Shown piece by piece: positions 50,171 through 59,284 of a DNA stretch of 59,385 nt (its first letter is position 1; each line of letters opens with the position of its first letter). The stretch comes from Magnetospirillum sp. UT-4 (GTDB lineage Bacteria; Pseudomonadota; Alphaproteobacteria; Rhodospirillales; Magnetospirillaceae). The position numbers and the translations under genes are program-made. The notes beneath the pieces were generated by a model. That model saw only the letters and a program-made list of their open reading frames with translations, searched no databases and had not been told where the DNA came from. The stretch spans positions 1 through 59,385 of the forward strand of contig NZ_CACVCG010000047.1 of the NCBI RefSeq assembly GCF_902729435.1, read 5' to 3'.

Positions 50171-51004
50171 TTACCCGAGATCGATCAGCTCGACCTCGCC
50201 GGCGCCGATGTGCCAGGGGACGAATTCCGCCGCCACCCGGGCGAAGCGGTCGGGGGCGTCGGTGGCCAGGTAGCGCACGCCGCCGGCGCAAAGCGGCGGA
50301 CGGGCCAGGCCGCGATGCTCCAGCAATGCGTCCACCGCCCGCGCGGTGGTGGTGGCGGAATCGACGATGGCTACCCCGTTGCCCACCACCCGGCGCAGCA
50401 GCGGCATCAGCGCGGGGAAATGGGTGCAGCCGAGCAGCAGGCAGTCGCCGGCCTCGCCCTCGGGGGCCTGGGCGAACAGCGGATCGAGGTAGTGGCGGGC
50501 GACCATCTCGGCGATGGGGCCGTCGGTCATGCCTTCCTCGACCATGGCCACGAACAGCGGGCAGGCGCGCTGCGTCACCCGGGCGCCGGGGCGGGAATTG
50601 AGGACGGCGTGCGGATAGATGCCGGCCTCGACCGTGCTCTCGGTGGCGATGACGACGATGCGGCCGCGGGCGCTGGCATGCCCGGCGGCGGTGGCTCCGG
50701 GCTCGATCACGCCGATCACCGGCAGGCCGGGGAACTCCGCCCGCAGGGTCTCCAGCGCATGGGCCGACGAGGTGTTGTCGGCCACCACCAGCGCCTTGAT
50801 GCCGGTGGCGACCAGGGCGCGGGCGGCCTGGACGGCGTAATGGCTGACGGTGGCGGCGCTCTTGGTGCCGTAGGGCAGGCGCGCGGTGTCCCCCAGATAG
50901 ACCAGGGCCTCGGCCGGCAGCCGCTCGCGCAGCGCCTTCAGCACGGTCAGCCCGCCGACGCCGGAATCGAAGATTCCGATGGGACGCGACAGCTCGCTGG
51001 GCAT
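50171..51004 (-). CDS. murI: Glutamate racemase with an altered first catalytic site
   Basis: 277 residues. Motifs IGIFDSGVGGLTVLKALRER and YLGDTARLPYGTKS are standard; the second catalytic Cys is present (LLLGCTHFPALMPLL, C193). The first motif, normally ACNTxSA, reads VVADNTSSAHAL: Cys is replaced by Asp75. MurI makes D-glutamate for peptidoglycan using two cysteines as acid and base, so this substitution should alter or abolish normal racemisation unless Asp serves. ATG at 51004 lacks a strong ribosome-binding site but fits family length. Confidence 0.88.
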   Translation of the reverse strand: MPSELSRPIGIFDSGVGGLTVLKALRERLPAEALVYLGDTARLPYGTKSAATVSHYAVQAARALVATGIKALVVADNTSSAHALETLRAEFPGLPVIGVIEPGATAAGHASARGRIVVIATESTVEAGIYPHAVLNSRPGARVTQRACPLFVAMVEEGMTDGPIAEMVARHYLDPLFAQAPEGEAGDCLLLGCTHFPALMPLLRRVVGNGVAIVDSATTTARAVDALLEHRGLARPPLCAGGVRYLATDAPDRFARVAAEFVPWHIGAGEVELIDLG

Positions 51005-51136
51005 GGAGGGGAATTCCGGGGCGGCCGAAGGGAATGGCGGCATCTTCCGTCAAACCGGAGGAAATGCAAGCGTGGAACGAAGCGCCCGCCCCGGCTGTTG
51101 GCCTGACAAACCACTTCATACCCGTGGAGGAGCGTC

Positions 51137-51535
51137 ATGTTCGTGCGCCTCGCTCTTGCCCTGGTCCCGCTGGCGGCATTGTATGCCGGCACCGCCCAGG
51201 CCCAAGGCCCGGCTCCGGCCCCAGCCCCGCCAGGCGATGCGGCGGCCGGCGCGAAGGTGTTCAACCAGTGCAAGGCCTGCCACACCGTCGAGCCCGGCAA
51301 GAACCGCGTCGGCCCCAGCCTGCACGGGATCGTCGGCCGCCCCTCGGGCAAGGTCGAGGGATTCAAGTACTCGCCAGCCATGGCCGGCGCCAACCTGACC
51401 TGGACGCCGGAAAACCTGGACAAGTACCTGGCCGACCCCAAGGGCTTCATCCCGGGCAACAAGATGGCCTATGCCGGGCTGAAGAAGCCCGAGGACCGCG
51501 CCAACGTGATCGCCTATCTCGCCACCCAGAAATGA
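51137..51535 (+). CDS. Class I c-type cytochrome
   Basis: 132 residues. Signal peptide ending AQA, a Pro/Ala-rich linker, then one haem site CKACH, VGPSLHGIVGR, and the distal Met in NKMAYAGL. Typical of cytochrome c2 or c552, a periplasmic electron carrier. aggag ribosome-binding site precedes the ATG. The next gene, a DUF4383 membrane protein, starts 19 bases after. Confidence 0.95.
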   Translation: MFVRLALALVPLAALYAGTAQAQGPAPAPAPPGDAAAGAKVFNQCKACHTVEPGKNRVGPSLHGIVGRPSGKVEGFKYSPAMAGANLTWTPENLDKYLADPKGFIPGNKMAYAGLKKPEDRANVIAYLATQK

Positions 51536-51554
51536 CCGCCACAGGAGGGTTGCG

Positions 51555-51989
51555 ATGAAGACGCGCTATTTCGCCCTGGTGATGGGCGTGGTCTTCCTGG
51601 CCATCGGCATCCTCGGCTTCGTCCCCGGCGTGCTGATGCCGCCCGAGGCCGGCCCGCCGCTGGTGGTCGAGGCCGGGCACGGCGTGCTGTTCGGGCTGTT
51701 CCCGGTCAACGTCCTGCACAACATCGTGCACCTGGCATTCGGCGTCTGGGGGGTGGTGGTGTGGCGGTCCTTCGTGCCGTCGCGCGCCTATGCCCGCGCC
51801 GTCGCCGTGGTCTACGCGGTGCTGACGGTGATGGGGCTGATCCCGGTGCTCGACACGGTGTTCGGGCTGGTGCCGATCCACAGCCACGACATCTGGCTGC
51901 ATGGCGCCATCACCCTGGTGGCCGCCTATTTCGGATATGCCCCGGTGACCGCCGTCGAAACCGCCGGCGATCTCCCGCCGCGGCGCTAA
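51555..51989 (+). CDS. DUF4383 family membrane protein
   Basis: 144 residues, four membrane helices. HGVLFGLFPVNVLHNIVHLA is the family hallmark with its conserved His residues; GLIPVLDTVFGLVPIHSHDI follows. Function unknown. ggagg ribosome-binding site. The region to 52083 holds a tandem aagt(c/t)cgaac repeat and no gene. Confidence 0.9.
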   Translation: MKTRYFALVMGVVFLAIGILGFVPGVLMPPEAGPPLVVEAGHGVLFGLFPVNVLHNIVHLAFGVWGVVVWRSFVPSRAYARAVAVVYAVLTVMGLIPVLDTVFGLVPIHSHDIWLHGAITLVAAYFGYAPVTAVETAGDLPPRR

Positions 51990-52083
51990 CCCGGAAGTCC
52001 GAACCCCGGAAGTTCGAACCAAGGAACCGGGCGCCGCCCGGACTGTTTCCCCAGCAAGCAGGCAGCGTAACGAGGAGGGCGCC

Positions 52084-52668
52084 ATGGCAGATCCCATCGT
52101 GACTCCGACCGCCGACATGCCACCGGCCGTGGAGGGCGGCGGCGGCGGACTCGGCGAAGGCAAGGTTAAACGGGCGGCCCGGGCGGGCGGCGAAGAAGCC
52201 ATGGCCCAGGCCAAGGCGGCGGTGCGCGACGCCGCCGACGAACAGCGCCGGCGCGCCGCCAGTGCGGTCGACGGCATGGCGGGTGCCCTGCATCGCGCGG
52301 CAACGGACCTGGAATCGGAGAACGAAATGATCGGCCGCTACACCCATATCGCCGCCGAGCGGCTGAACGAGGTCGCCGACTACCTGCGTTCCACCGGGTG
52401 GGACGACGTGATGGGCGGGGCCGAGGACTTCGCCCGCCGCCAGCCCTACTGGTTCGTCGGCGGCGCCGCCATGGTCGGCTTCGTGCTCGCCCGGGCGGTG
52501 AAGAACGCCGGCCCCGGCCCGCGCCGGATGCCGCGCCGCATGTCCGCGGCCCAGGCTCCGACATCCGCCCTGGGCGGCCCCGGGGGGACCGGCGGCTACG
52601 GCGCCTCGGCAGGCACCGACACCGGAATCGGCATGCCCGGCGACACCATCCCGGGCGCGGGAGGCTGA
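52084..52668 (+). CDS. Helical protein with one membrane segment, envelope cluster member
   Basis: 194 residues. Residues about 25-110 are Ala-rich amphipathic helix (AMAQAKAAVRDAADEQRRRA); one membrane helix (WFVGGAAMVGFVLARAVKNA); Gly-rich C-terminus. The same design is found upstream of DUF3618/holin genes in other alphaproteobacteria. It starts the four-gene set ending with YihY. Function unknown; envelope support under stress is a guess. Confidence 0.75.
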   Translation: MADPIVTPTADMPPAVEGGGGGLGEGKVKRAARAGGEEAMAQAKAAVRDAADEQRRRAASAVDGMAGALHRAATDLESENEMIGRYTHIAAERLNEVADYLRSTGWDDVMGGAEDFARRQPYWFVGGAAMVGFVLARAVKNAGPGPRRMPRRMSAAQAPTSALGGPGGTGGYGASAGTDTGIGMPGDTIPGAGG

Positions 52669-52669
52669 C

Positions 52670-53062
52670 ATGGCGGATGTGCTTCCCGACCGTTCGCTGG
52701 CCGGCCTGTTCGGCGAGCTGACCCGCGAGACCGCCCAGCTGTTCCGCCAGGAAATCGACCTCGCCAAGGCCGAGCTTGCCGAAAAGGCGCGGCAGGCCGG
52801 GTGGGGCGCGGCCGAGCTGATCACCGGCGGCCTGGTCCTGTTCGTCGCCTTTCAGGCCCTGGTGGCGGCCGCCATCCTGGGCCTCGCCACGGTGATCGCG
52901 CTGTGGGCGGCGGCGGCGGTGGTCGGCCTCGCTTTGGCGGTGATCGGCGCCGCCGTGCTCGCCCGCGGGCTGGCCGCCATGCGCGGCGAGAACCTGACCC
53001 TGCGCCGGACGTTCGAGACGTTCCGCGATAACACCCGCTGGGCCAAGGAGCAGCTGCGATGA
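52670..53062 (+). CDS. Phage holin family (Phage_holin_3_6 type) protein
   Basis: 130 residues. LFGELTRETAQLFRQEIDLA and AKAELAEKARQAGWGAAELI, then two membrane helices (GLVLFVAFQALVAAAILGLA, AAAVVGLALAVIGAAVLARG). Despite the name it is a chromosomal envelope protein, not a phage gene. It is one base after the preceding stop and overlaps the DUF3618 gene. Confidence 0.9.
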   Translation: MADVLPDRSLAGLFGELTRETAQLFRQEIDLAKAELAEKARQAGWGAAELITGGLVLFVAFQALVAAAILGLATVIALWAAAAVVGLALAVIGAAVLARGLAAMRGENLTLRRTFETFRDNTRWAKEQLR

Positions 53063-53790
53063 CCACAAAGGAGATCGAGGACGGTATCGAACGAACCCGC
53101 GGCGCCATGGCGAGCACGCTCTCCGCCATCGAGCACCGTCTTTCCCCCCGGCAAATCATGGATCAGGCGGTGGACACCATGCGAGACATAGCTAACGATC
53201 GTTCCCGCGTCGGCGCCATGGTGCGCGACAATCCCGTTCCGCTCGCCCTGATCGGCGTCGGCATCGGCTGGCTGGCCCTGTCGGGCACCCTGTCGCAGAG
53301 CCGCCAGGGCACTTCGGGATCCTACGAAAGCCTGGAAGGGGCGGCGGAGTGGGGCGGCGAGGCGACCACCGCCATGGCGTCGCAATACACCGACGAGGCC
53401 CGCGCCGCCGCCGGGGTGAGCGCCAAGGCCCGTGACGCCGCCGCACGCGCCGGCGACCGCCTCAACCGCTGGAGCCATGACGCCAAGGTGCAGGCCTCGC
53501 ATGCCGCCGACCGCACCCGCGACACCTATCGCGAGCACCCGTTGACCATGGGCCTGGTCGCCGTGCTGGCCGGCGCCGCCATCGGCGCCCTGCTGCCGCG
53601 CAGCCAAGCGGAATCGGAAATGCTGGGCGACGTGGATATCGCCGGCAAGGCGCGCGAGGCCGGCCAGCAGCTGGTGGACAAGGCCGAACGGGTGGCCGAG
53701 CGGGCGGTCCACGGCGCCAAGGAGGAGGGCGGCAAGGCGCTGCGCGAGGAAGGCGCGGCGACCCGTCCCGGCTCCAGCCTGACCCATTGA
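53059..53790 (+). CDS. DUF3618 family protein
   Basis: 243 residues. The DUF3618 N-terminus is clear (EIEDGIERTRGAMASTLSAI, EHRLSPRQIMDQAVD), then two membrane segments (PVPLALIGVGIGWLALSG; LTMGLVAVLAGAAIGALLP) with Ala-rich amphipathic helices between. Function unknown; always with holin-family and often YihY genes. Confidence 0.9.
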   Translation: MTTKEIEDGIERTRGAMASTLSAIEHRLSPRQIMDQAVDTMRDIANDRSRVGAMVRDNPVPLALIGVGIGWLALSGTLSQSRQGTSGSYESLEGAAEWGGEATTAMASQYTDEARAAAGVSAKARDAAARAGDRLNRWSHDAKVQASHAADRTRDTYREHPLTMGLVAVLAGAAIGALLPRSQAESEMLGDVDIAGKAREAGQQLVDKAERVAERAVHGAKEEGGKALREEGAATRPGSSLTH

Positions 53791-53803
53791 CCGAGGACCG
53801 GTG

Positions 53804-54766
53804 ATGGCCGGCCGCGCCGCCGACCCACGGGGACGCCAGGCCGACCGGCCATCGGGGATTTCCCGGTCCGGCTGGCTCGACGTCGCCCGCAGGATGTGGG
53901 ACGACATCGGCCGCTACGAGCTGTCGGTGGTGTCGGCCGGAATCGCCTTCAACGAGTTCTTCGCCCTGTTTCCGGCCTTGGCCGCCGGCGTGGCCCTGTT
54001 CGGGCTGGTCGCCGATCCGATGGTGGTCGAGGAGCAGGTCAACGCCCTGGGCGGCTTCCTGCCCGACGACGTCCGCCGCCTGATCGGCGAGCAGCTGGTC
54101 GGGCTGACCCGCGCCTCGGAAGGGTCGCTGGGGGTGTCCTTCGGCATCGCCCTGGTGGTCGCCCTGTGGGGAGCGACCCGCGGGGTGAAGGGCCTGATGG
54201 CGGGCCTCAACATCGTCAACGGCGAGGAGGAGGGGCGCGGCTTCCTCCGCTACAATCTGGTGGCGCTGGCGCTGACCGTGGGCTCGATCCTGTTCGGACT
54301 GGTGGCACTGGGGCTGGTGGCGGCGCTGCCCGCCGCGCTCGGCCTGCTGCCGCTGCCGGACGGGGTCAAGACCGCGCTGTCGGCGGGGCGCTGGCCGGTG
54401 CTCGGCGCCTTCGCGCTGGCCGGCCTGGTCGTCATCTACCGCTATGCGCCCTCGCGCCAGCCGCCGCGCTGGCGCTGGGTCACCTGGGGGGCGGCGCTGG
54501 CGGTGCTGGTCTGGCTCGCCGGGTCGGGGCTGTTCTCCCTTTACGCCGCCCGCTTCGGCAGCTTCAACGAGACCTACGGCTCGGTGGCGGCGGTGGCGGT
54601 GATGCTGCTGTGGTTCCAGCTCACCGCCTTCGCGGTGCTGCTGGGGGCGCTGCTGGATGCCGAGGCCGAGCACCAGACCGTTCGTGACAGCACCACCGGC
54701 CCGGAACAGCCCATGGGCCGCCGCGGCGCCCGCATGGCCGACACCGTCGGGCGCGCGCGCCGCTAG
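53804..54766 (+). CDS. YihY/BrkB family membrane protein
   Basis: 320 residues, six membrane helices. YELSVVSAGIAFNEFFALFP, SLGVSFGIALVVALWGATRG and GSFNETYGSVAAVAVMLLWF are typical. Formerly called ribonuclease BN; no enzymatic role is proven for this type. ATG at 53804 follows an in-frame GTG. Fourth gene of the cluster. Confidence 0.93.
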   Translation: MAGRAADPRGRQADRPSGISRSGWLDVARRMWDDIGRYELSVVSAGIAFNEFFALFPALAAGVALFGLVADPMVVEEQVNALGGFLPDDVRRLIGEQLVGLTRASEGSLGVSFGIALVVALWGATRGVKGLMAGLNIVNGEEEGRGFLRYNLVALALTVGSILFGLVALGLVAALPAALGLLPLPDGVKTALSAGRWPVLGAFALAGLVVIYRYAPSRQPPRWRWVTWGAALAVLVWLAGSGLFSLYAARFGSFNETYGSVAAVAVMLLWFQLTAFAVLLGALLDAEAEHQTVRDSTTGPEQPMGRRGARMADTVGRARR

Positions 54767-54866
54767 GGGTAAACCCTCTGATCCTAACGGCAGTTCCTCT
54801 GCCCCCGCCCCGGCCCGCCCGGGCGGCGCGATAATGGGGGCGTTGAAAGATCAGCGGGAGGGTCCC

Positions 54867-55343
54867 ATGGGCAGGACGGTGAGGGCGATGACGGCGGCGG
54901 CGCTGGCGCTGGCGATCGCGGTGCCGGCCTGGGCGGCGGGTCGCGGCGCGGCGGAAATCTGCGCCGGCGCCGGCTTCCGCGCCGGTACCGCCGCCTTCGA
55001 CCTGTGCGTCGGCCGCATGGCCGGCGACGACCCGTTGGCGGCGCTGGACGAGGGTGAGCGGGTGCCGGTGTCCGGGCCGGGCGCCGAGCCGGTCGGCGAC
55101 GAGGCCCTCGGCCAGCTGGCGCCGCCGGCGCCACCCGTGCTGCCCGGGCTGCGGCTGCCGGCCTCGCGCGAGGATTTGCCGCCATCGTTCTCGACCCCGG
55201 CGGTGACGCCGTCGGCGCCGCCCCTGCCACCCGTGTCGCCCCCGGCCAACGCGCCGCCGGGCAATCCGCCCCCGGGGCCGACCCCGCCCACCCTGCCGGG
55301 ATTCCGCGTCACCTTCCCGACCCTGCCGTTCGGCGGACAATAG
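54867..55343 (+). CDS. Secreted proline-rich protein
   Basis: 158 residues. Signal peptide (MGRTVRAMTAAALALAIAVPAWA), a short helical region with two Cys (EICAGAGFRAGTAAFDLCVG), then a Pro-rich tail (PPLPPVSPPANAPPGNPPPG). Strong ggaggg ribosome-binding site. Periplasmic or surface; function unknown. Confidence 0.7.
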   Translation: MGRTVRAMTAAALALAIAVPAWAAGRGAAEICAGAGFRAGTAAFDLCVGRMAGDDPLAALDEGERVPVSGPGAEPVGDEALGQLAPPAPPVLPGLRLPASREDLPPSFSTPAVTPSAPPLPPVSPPANAPPGNPPPGPTPPTLPGFRVTFPTLPFGGQ

Positions 55344-55401
55344 GGGACTTGGCGGCACCTGTTCCTTTCGTCTAGTTTCCTGAAGGACGGAAGGACCGGA
55401 C

Positions 55402-56100
55402 ATGACCGCCACACTCGGCAAGGACGTGCTGTTGCAACTGCAGTTCACCCCGCTGTTCTCGGGGCTGCAGGAGGGTGACATCCGCGACCTGGTGGCCGGC
55501 GCCGTCATCGAGGCGCACGGCCACGAGGCGCAGCTCTACGCCGCCGGTGACCCGGTCGAGCGCTTCTACGTGGTGCTCGACGGGCATGTGGAGCTGTCCA
55601 TCGACGCCGAAGGCCGGCGCAGCGTGGTCGAGGTGGCGCGCAAGGGCACCGTGCTGGGCGATGCCGCCATGTTCGGCGACGGGCGCTTCCTGATGACCGC
55701 GCGGGCGCTGACCGGGGCGACGCTGCTGGCGGTGCCGGCCGAGTCCTTCCTGGCCAAGCTGGAGGCCCGCTTCGACATCATCACCCACATGCTGTCGACC
55801 ATGTCGTTCCGCCTGCGCATGCTGGTGCGCCAGATCGCCGAGCTGAAGCTGAAGACCACCGCCCAGCGCCTGGGCAGCTTCCTGCTGTCCATGGTCGAGG
55901 CCGAGGAGGGCGCGGTGTCGGTGCGCTTTCCCTACGACAAGAAGCTGGTCGCCGACGAGCTGGGGATGAAGCCGGAAAGCCTGTCGCGGGCGCTGGCCAA
56001 GCTGGCCAAGGTGGGGGTGGAATCCAAGGCCGACAACGTGGTGCGCATCGCCGATATCGAGCGCCTGCGCGACTTCTGCGTCGAGGACGATCTGGCATGA
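55402..56100 (+). CDS. Crp/Fnr family regulator 1
   Basis: 232 residues. Cyclic-nucleotide-binding-like domain (VERFYVVLDGHVELSI, GDAAMFGDGRF), dimer helix, and C-terminal HTH (KLVADELGMKPESLSRALAK). No N-terminal Fe-S cysteines as in FNR, so it resembles DNR/NnrR haem-type NO sensors. First gene of an operon of regulators and redox proteins; ATGA overlap with the second regulator. Confidence 0.9.
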   Translation: MTATLGKDVLLQLQFTPLFSGLQEGDIRDLVAGAVIEAHGHEAQLYAAGDPVERFYVVLDGHVELSIDAEGRRSVVEVARKGTVLGDAAMFGDGRFLMTARALTGATLLAVPAESFLAKLEARFDIITHMLSTMSFRLRMLVRQIAELKLKTTAQRLGSFLLSMVEAEEGAVSVRFPYDKKLVADELGMKPESLSRALAKLAKVGVESKADNVVRIADIERLRDFCVEDDLA

Positions 56101-56798
56101 TTCAGCCCGCCGATCTCGACCTGTGCGCCAAGGCGCCGCTGTTCGCCGCCCTGGAGCGCCGGGAATTGGCGCTGCTGCTCGAGGCGGCGCAAAGCGTGGC
56201 CTATCCCGAGACCGGGCTGCTGTTCAGCCAGGGCGACCTCGCCGACCGCTTCTTCGTGGTGTTGGGCGGCCGCGTCAACATCTTCGCCCTGACCGAAAGC
56301 GGCGACCAGTCGGTGATCGAGGTGTTCGACGCCGTCTCCACCTTCGCCGAGGCGGCCATGTTCTCGTCGGGGCGCTTCCCGCTGAACTGCGAGGTGGTGG
56401 CGGGCTCGCGGCTGGTCCACGTGCCGGCCGGCCCGTTCCTCAAGCGCCTGTCCGAGAACCGCAAGCTCGCCTTCCACCTGCTGTCGGGCCTGTCGCGCTG
56501 GCAGATGCGGATGATCCGCGAGATCGGCGATCTGAAGAGCAAGTCGCCCGGCCAGCGCCTGGCCTCGTTCCTGCTGGCCCTCGCCCAGGGGGCCGAGGGC
56601 AGCGCCCCCAAGAGCAGCGCGCAGGTGCGCCTGCCCATCACCAAGGCGGTGCTGGCCAGCCGCATCGGCATCGCCCCGGAATCGCTGTCCAGGGCGCTCG
56701 GCCGGCTGAAGGCCTGCGGGGTGGAAAGCGTCGGCCGCGAACTGGTGCTGACCGATCTGGACGCCCTGCGCCGCCTGGTCCGCGACGGCGGCGAGTAG
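56097..56798 (+). CDS. Crp/Fnr family regulator 2
   Basis: 233 residues, a paralogue of the gene it overlaps. Same domain order (ADRFFVVLGGRVNIFALTES; HTH KAVLASRIGIAPESLSRALG). Fe-S cysteine set absent. The two may heterodimerise or divide sensing. No recognisable FNR/DNR box was seen in the 58 bases upstream of the first regulator. Confidence 0.9.
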   Translation: MIQPADLDLCAKAPLFAALERRELALLLEAAQSVAYPETGLLFSQGDLADRFFVVLGGRVNIFALTESGDQSVIEVFDAVSTFAEAAMFSSGRFPLNCEVVAGSRLVHVPAGPFLKRLSENRKLAFHLLSGLSRWQMRMIREIGDLKSKSPGQRLASFLLALAQGAEGSAPKSSAQVRLPITKAVLASRIGIAPESLSRALGRLKACGVESVGRELVLTDLDALRRLVRDGGE

Positions 56799-56884
56799 CC
56801 CCCCCGCTTCCTCTTGTCGAAAATCAAGGAGGCCGCGCCGCCGCGGCGGCAAGCTTCTGCCCATGCTTGCAGGAGCGGGTGGCG

Positions 56885-57445
56885 ATGGCTGAGCGTGGCG
56901 ACGGACTACCAACCTGGCTGGCCCAGGCGGCGGCGGTCTCTCCCATCGACGTGCGGGCCGGCCTCGCCGCCGGCGAGGACCCGCTGGGCCAGTTGATGGA
57001 GGCCGCCGACAAGGTGGAGTTCGGCGGCTGCCTGGTGGTGGACGCGCCGTTCAATCCGTCGCCGCTGCGCCGGGTTCTGGCGGCGCGCGGCTTCTCGTCG
57101 TTCGGCCGCCGGCTGGGCGGCGGTCACTGGCGGGTCTATTTCCACCTCGACGGCGGCCTCGACTGGGAGCGCGATTCCGAGGCCGAGATGATGCCCGAGG
57201 GGGCGCTGAGCTGGCGCGAGCCCGACGGCCTGCACGTGGACGTCCGCCGCCTGGCGCCGCCGCTGCCCATGGTCGCCATCCTGCGCCTGATCGACGCCTC
57301 GGGGCCGGAGCTGGGGGTGCTGCAGGTGCATCACGACCGCCTGCCCCACTTCCTGGTGCCCGAGCTGGCCGAGCGCGGCTGGCGCATCGCCGACACGGTC
57401 GAGGAGCCGGGCGAGATCCGCCTGCGGCTGGAACGGGGGGCCTGA
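56885..57445 (+). CDS. DUF2249 domain protein (two copies)
   Basis: 186 residues. Two DUF2249 modules: one from PIDVRAGLAAGEDPLGQLME to HWRVYFHL, and one from LHVDVRRLAPPLPMVAILRL to EIRLRLE. These small domains accompany hemerythrins and NO-related membrane proteins. The stop overlaps the next ATG (tgatg). A weak ribosome-binding site, aggagcggg, lies upstream. Confidence 0.88.
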   Translation: MAERGDGLPTWLAQAAAVSPIDVRAGLAAGEDPLGQLMEAADKVEFGGCLVVDAPFNPSPLRRVLAARGFSSFGRRLGGGHWRVYFHLDGGLDWERDSEAEMMPEGALSWREPDGLHVDVRRLAPPLPMVAILRLIDASGPELGVLQVHHDRLPHFLVPELAERGWRIADTVEEPGEIRLRLERGA

Positions 57446-58701
57446 TGGTTCCGTTCATGATGGGGGCCGAGGACCGGCTGCTGCCGCCCGCGATCCCCTT
57501 CGGCTTCTTCGCCGCCGCGGTGCTGTTCCACATCGCCGGCTGGGCCGCCCTGGTGGCGGCGGCGGGCCAGGCGCCGGGCTTCACCGGCGGGCTGGGGCCG
57601 CTGGTGGCCGGGCTGCACCTGATCACCCTGGGGGTGCTGGCCATGGCCGCCATGGGCGCCGCCTTCCAGATCCTGCCGGTCGCCACCCGCCGCCGGCTGG
57701 GGCCGCTGTGGGCGTGCCGCCTGACCTGGGTCCTGTATGTCCCCGGGGTGGCGCTGCTGTGCTGGGGCATGGCCATGGTGGCGCCGTGGGCGCTGCATTC
57801 CGGCGCGGCGCTGACGGTGGCCGGGCTGGCCCTGTTCGGCGTGCTGGTCGGGCGCAACCTGACGGCGGTGGACGATCTGCCGGCGGTGACGGTGCCGGCC
57901 TGGCTGGCGCTGGCCGCCCTGGCCGGGCTGAGCGGCCTCGGCCTGGCGCTGGTGGCCGATGTCTCGGCCGGCTTCCTGCCCGACCGCGCCGCCTTCGCCG
58001 CCGCCCACGCCGCGCTGGCCGGTTACGGCTTCATGGGCCTGCTGGCGCTGGGCTTCTCGGCGGTGCTGCTGCCCATGTTCGTGCTGGCCCCGGCGGTGCC
58101 CGGCGCCGCCGCCCGCCGATCCGCCCTGCTGGCCGGGCTGGCCCTGGCGCTGGGCGCGGTCGGCGCCGCGGCGGCGACGGGATGGCTGGCGGCGCTGGGC
58201 ACCGGTCTGGGGCTGGCGGCGGTGGCGCTGCACCTCAGGGGTGTGCGCGCCGTCCTCGCCCAGCGCATGCGGCGCCGGCTGGAGCCGTTCTTCCGCCTGC
58301 TCGGCCTCGGCTGGGCCATGCTGCCGGCCAGCCTGGTCGCCGCGCTGGCGCTGGCGCTGGGGCTCGACCCCGAGCGCACGGCGCCGCTGTGGGGGCTGCT
58401 GCTGGTGTTCGGCTGGCTGCTCAGTTTCGTCACCGGCATGCTCAGCCGCATCATGCCCTTCCTCGCCTCCATGCATTCCGGCGCCATGGTGTCGCGCCTG
58501 GCCGCCGGGCGGGCGCTGCCGGTCCATGCCGCGCTGCACGGGGCGGCGCTGACCCTGCTCGCCCTCGGGCTGCTGCTGCCCTGGCCGCCGCTGATGGTCG
58601 CCGGGGCGGCGGCCGGGCTGGCCGGATCGCTTGCCTTCGCCCTGTTCGCCGCCCTCGTTCTCGTCCGCACCCGCACCCACCTTCGCGAAGGAAAAGCCTG
58701 A
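57445..58701 (+). CDS. NnrS-like multi-helix membrane protein
   Basis: 418 residues with about twelve membrane helices. Conserved His residues: FHIAGW, GLHLITLGVLAMAAMGAAFQ, AAHAALAGYGFMGLLALGFS and ASMHSGAMVSRL; such spacing resembles NnrS or haem-copper oxidase subunit I. It is probably a haem or metal membrane protein in NO tolerance. The placement with DUF2249 and hemerythrin supports this, but the exact family is not proven. Overlaps hemerythrin by one base. Confidence 0.75.
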   Translation: MVPFMMGAEDRLLPPAIPFGFFAAAVLFHIAGWAALVAAAGQAPGFTGGLGPLVAGLHLITLGVLAMAAMGAAFQILPVATRRRLGPLWACRLTWVLYVPGVALLCWGMAMVAPWALHSGAALTVAGLALFGVLVGRNLTAVDDLPAVTVPAWLALAALAGLSGLGLALVADVSAGFLPDRAAFAAAHAALAGYGFMGLLALGFSAVLLPMFVLAPAVPGAAARRSALLAGLALALGAVGAAAATGWLAALGTGLGLAAVALHLRGVRAVLAQRMRRRLEPFFRLLGLGWAMLPASLVAALALALGLDPERTAPLWGLLLVFGWLLSFVTGMLSRIMPFLASMHSGAMVSRLAAGRALPVHAALHGAALTLLALGLLLPWPPLMVAGAAAGLAGSLAFALFAALVLVRTRTHLREGKA

Positions 58702-59198
58702 TGTTCACCCAGACCCGGATCGGCGCCCTGCTGCACCAGGACCACATGGCCACCATCGACGCCCTGCAGGAGTTGGAGGCCTTCCTCGCCGACCACCGCG
58801 CCCCGCCGGCCCGCGGCGGTCAGGCCGATTCCTTCCTGGCCCGCCTGTCCGCCCTGCTGCGGGCCGAGGTCGAGCAGCACTTCGCCTTCGAGGAGGGCCG
58901 CCTGTTCCCGCTGTTCATCGCCCGCGGCGAGACCGGCATCGTGATGATGCTGACCCACGAGCACCGCTCGATCCTGCCGCTGGCGCTGAAGGTGGCCGAG
59001 ACCGCCGCCCGGGCGGTGGAGAGCGGGTTCGACGACGCCACCTGGCGCGAATTCCGCGACGCCGGGGCCGAGCTGGTGGAACGCGAGATCTTCCACGTGC
59101 AGAAGGAGGAGATGGGCCTGCTGGCCGCCATCACCGCCCTGGTCGGCCCCGAGGCCGATGCCGAACTGGCCGAGGCCTACCAGCGCGAGGTGGGGTGA
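58701..59198 (+). CDS. Hemerythrin HHE domain protein
   Basis: 165 residues. Iron ligands: LLHQDHMATID, EVEQHFAFEEGRLFP, MLTHEHRSILPLAL and HVQKEEMG. The bridged di-iron site binds oxygen or NO. Last gene of the five-gene operon. A normal length for a single-domain bacterial hemerythrin. Confidence 0.94.
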   Translation: MFTQTRIGALLHQDHMATIDALQELEAFLADHRAPPARGGQADSFLARLSALLRAEVEQHFAFEEGRLFPLFIARGETGIVMMLTHEHRSILPLALKVAETAARAVESGFDDATWREFRDAGAELVEREIFHVQKEEMGLLAAITALVGPEADAELAEAYQREVG

Positions 59199-59284
59199 GG
59201 GCGAAGGCCCGCGTCTGTCCGGTTTGGATTTAGGAGCACCCTCGCCCGCTCGCGGGACCTTTGCGAAACTATGCCCGAGGACGC

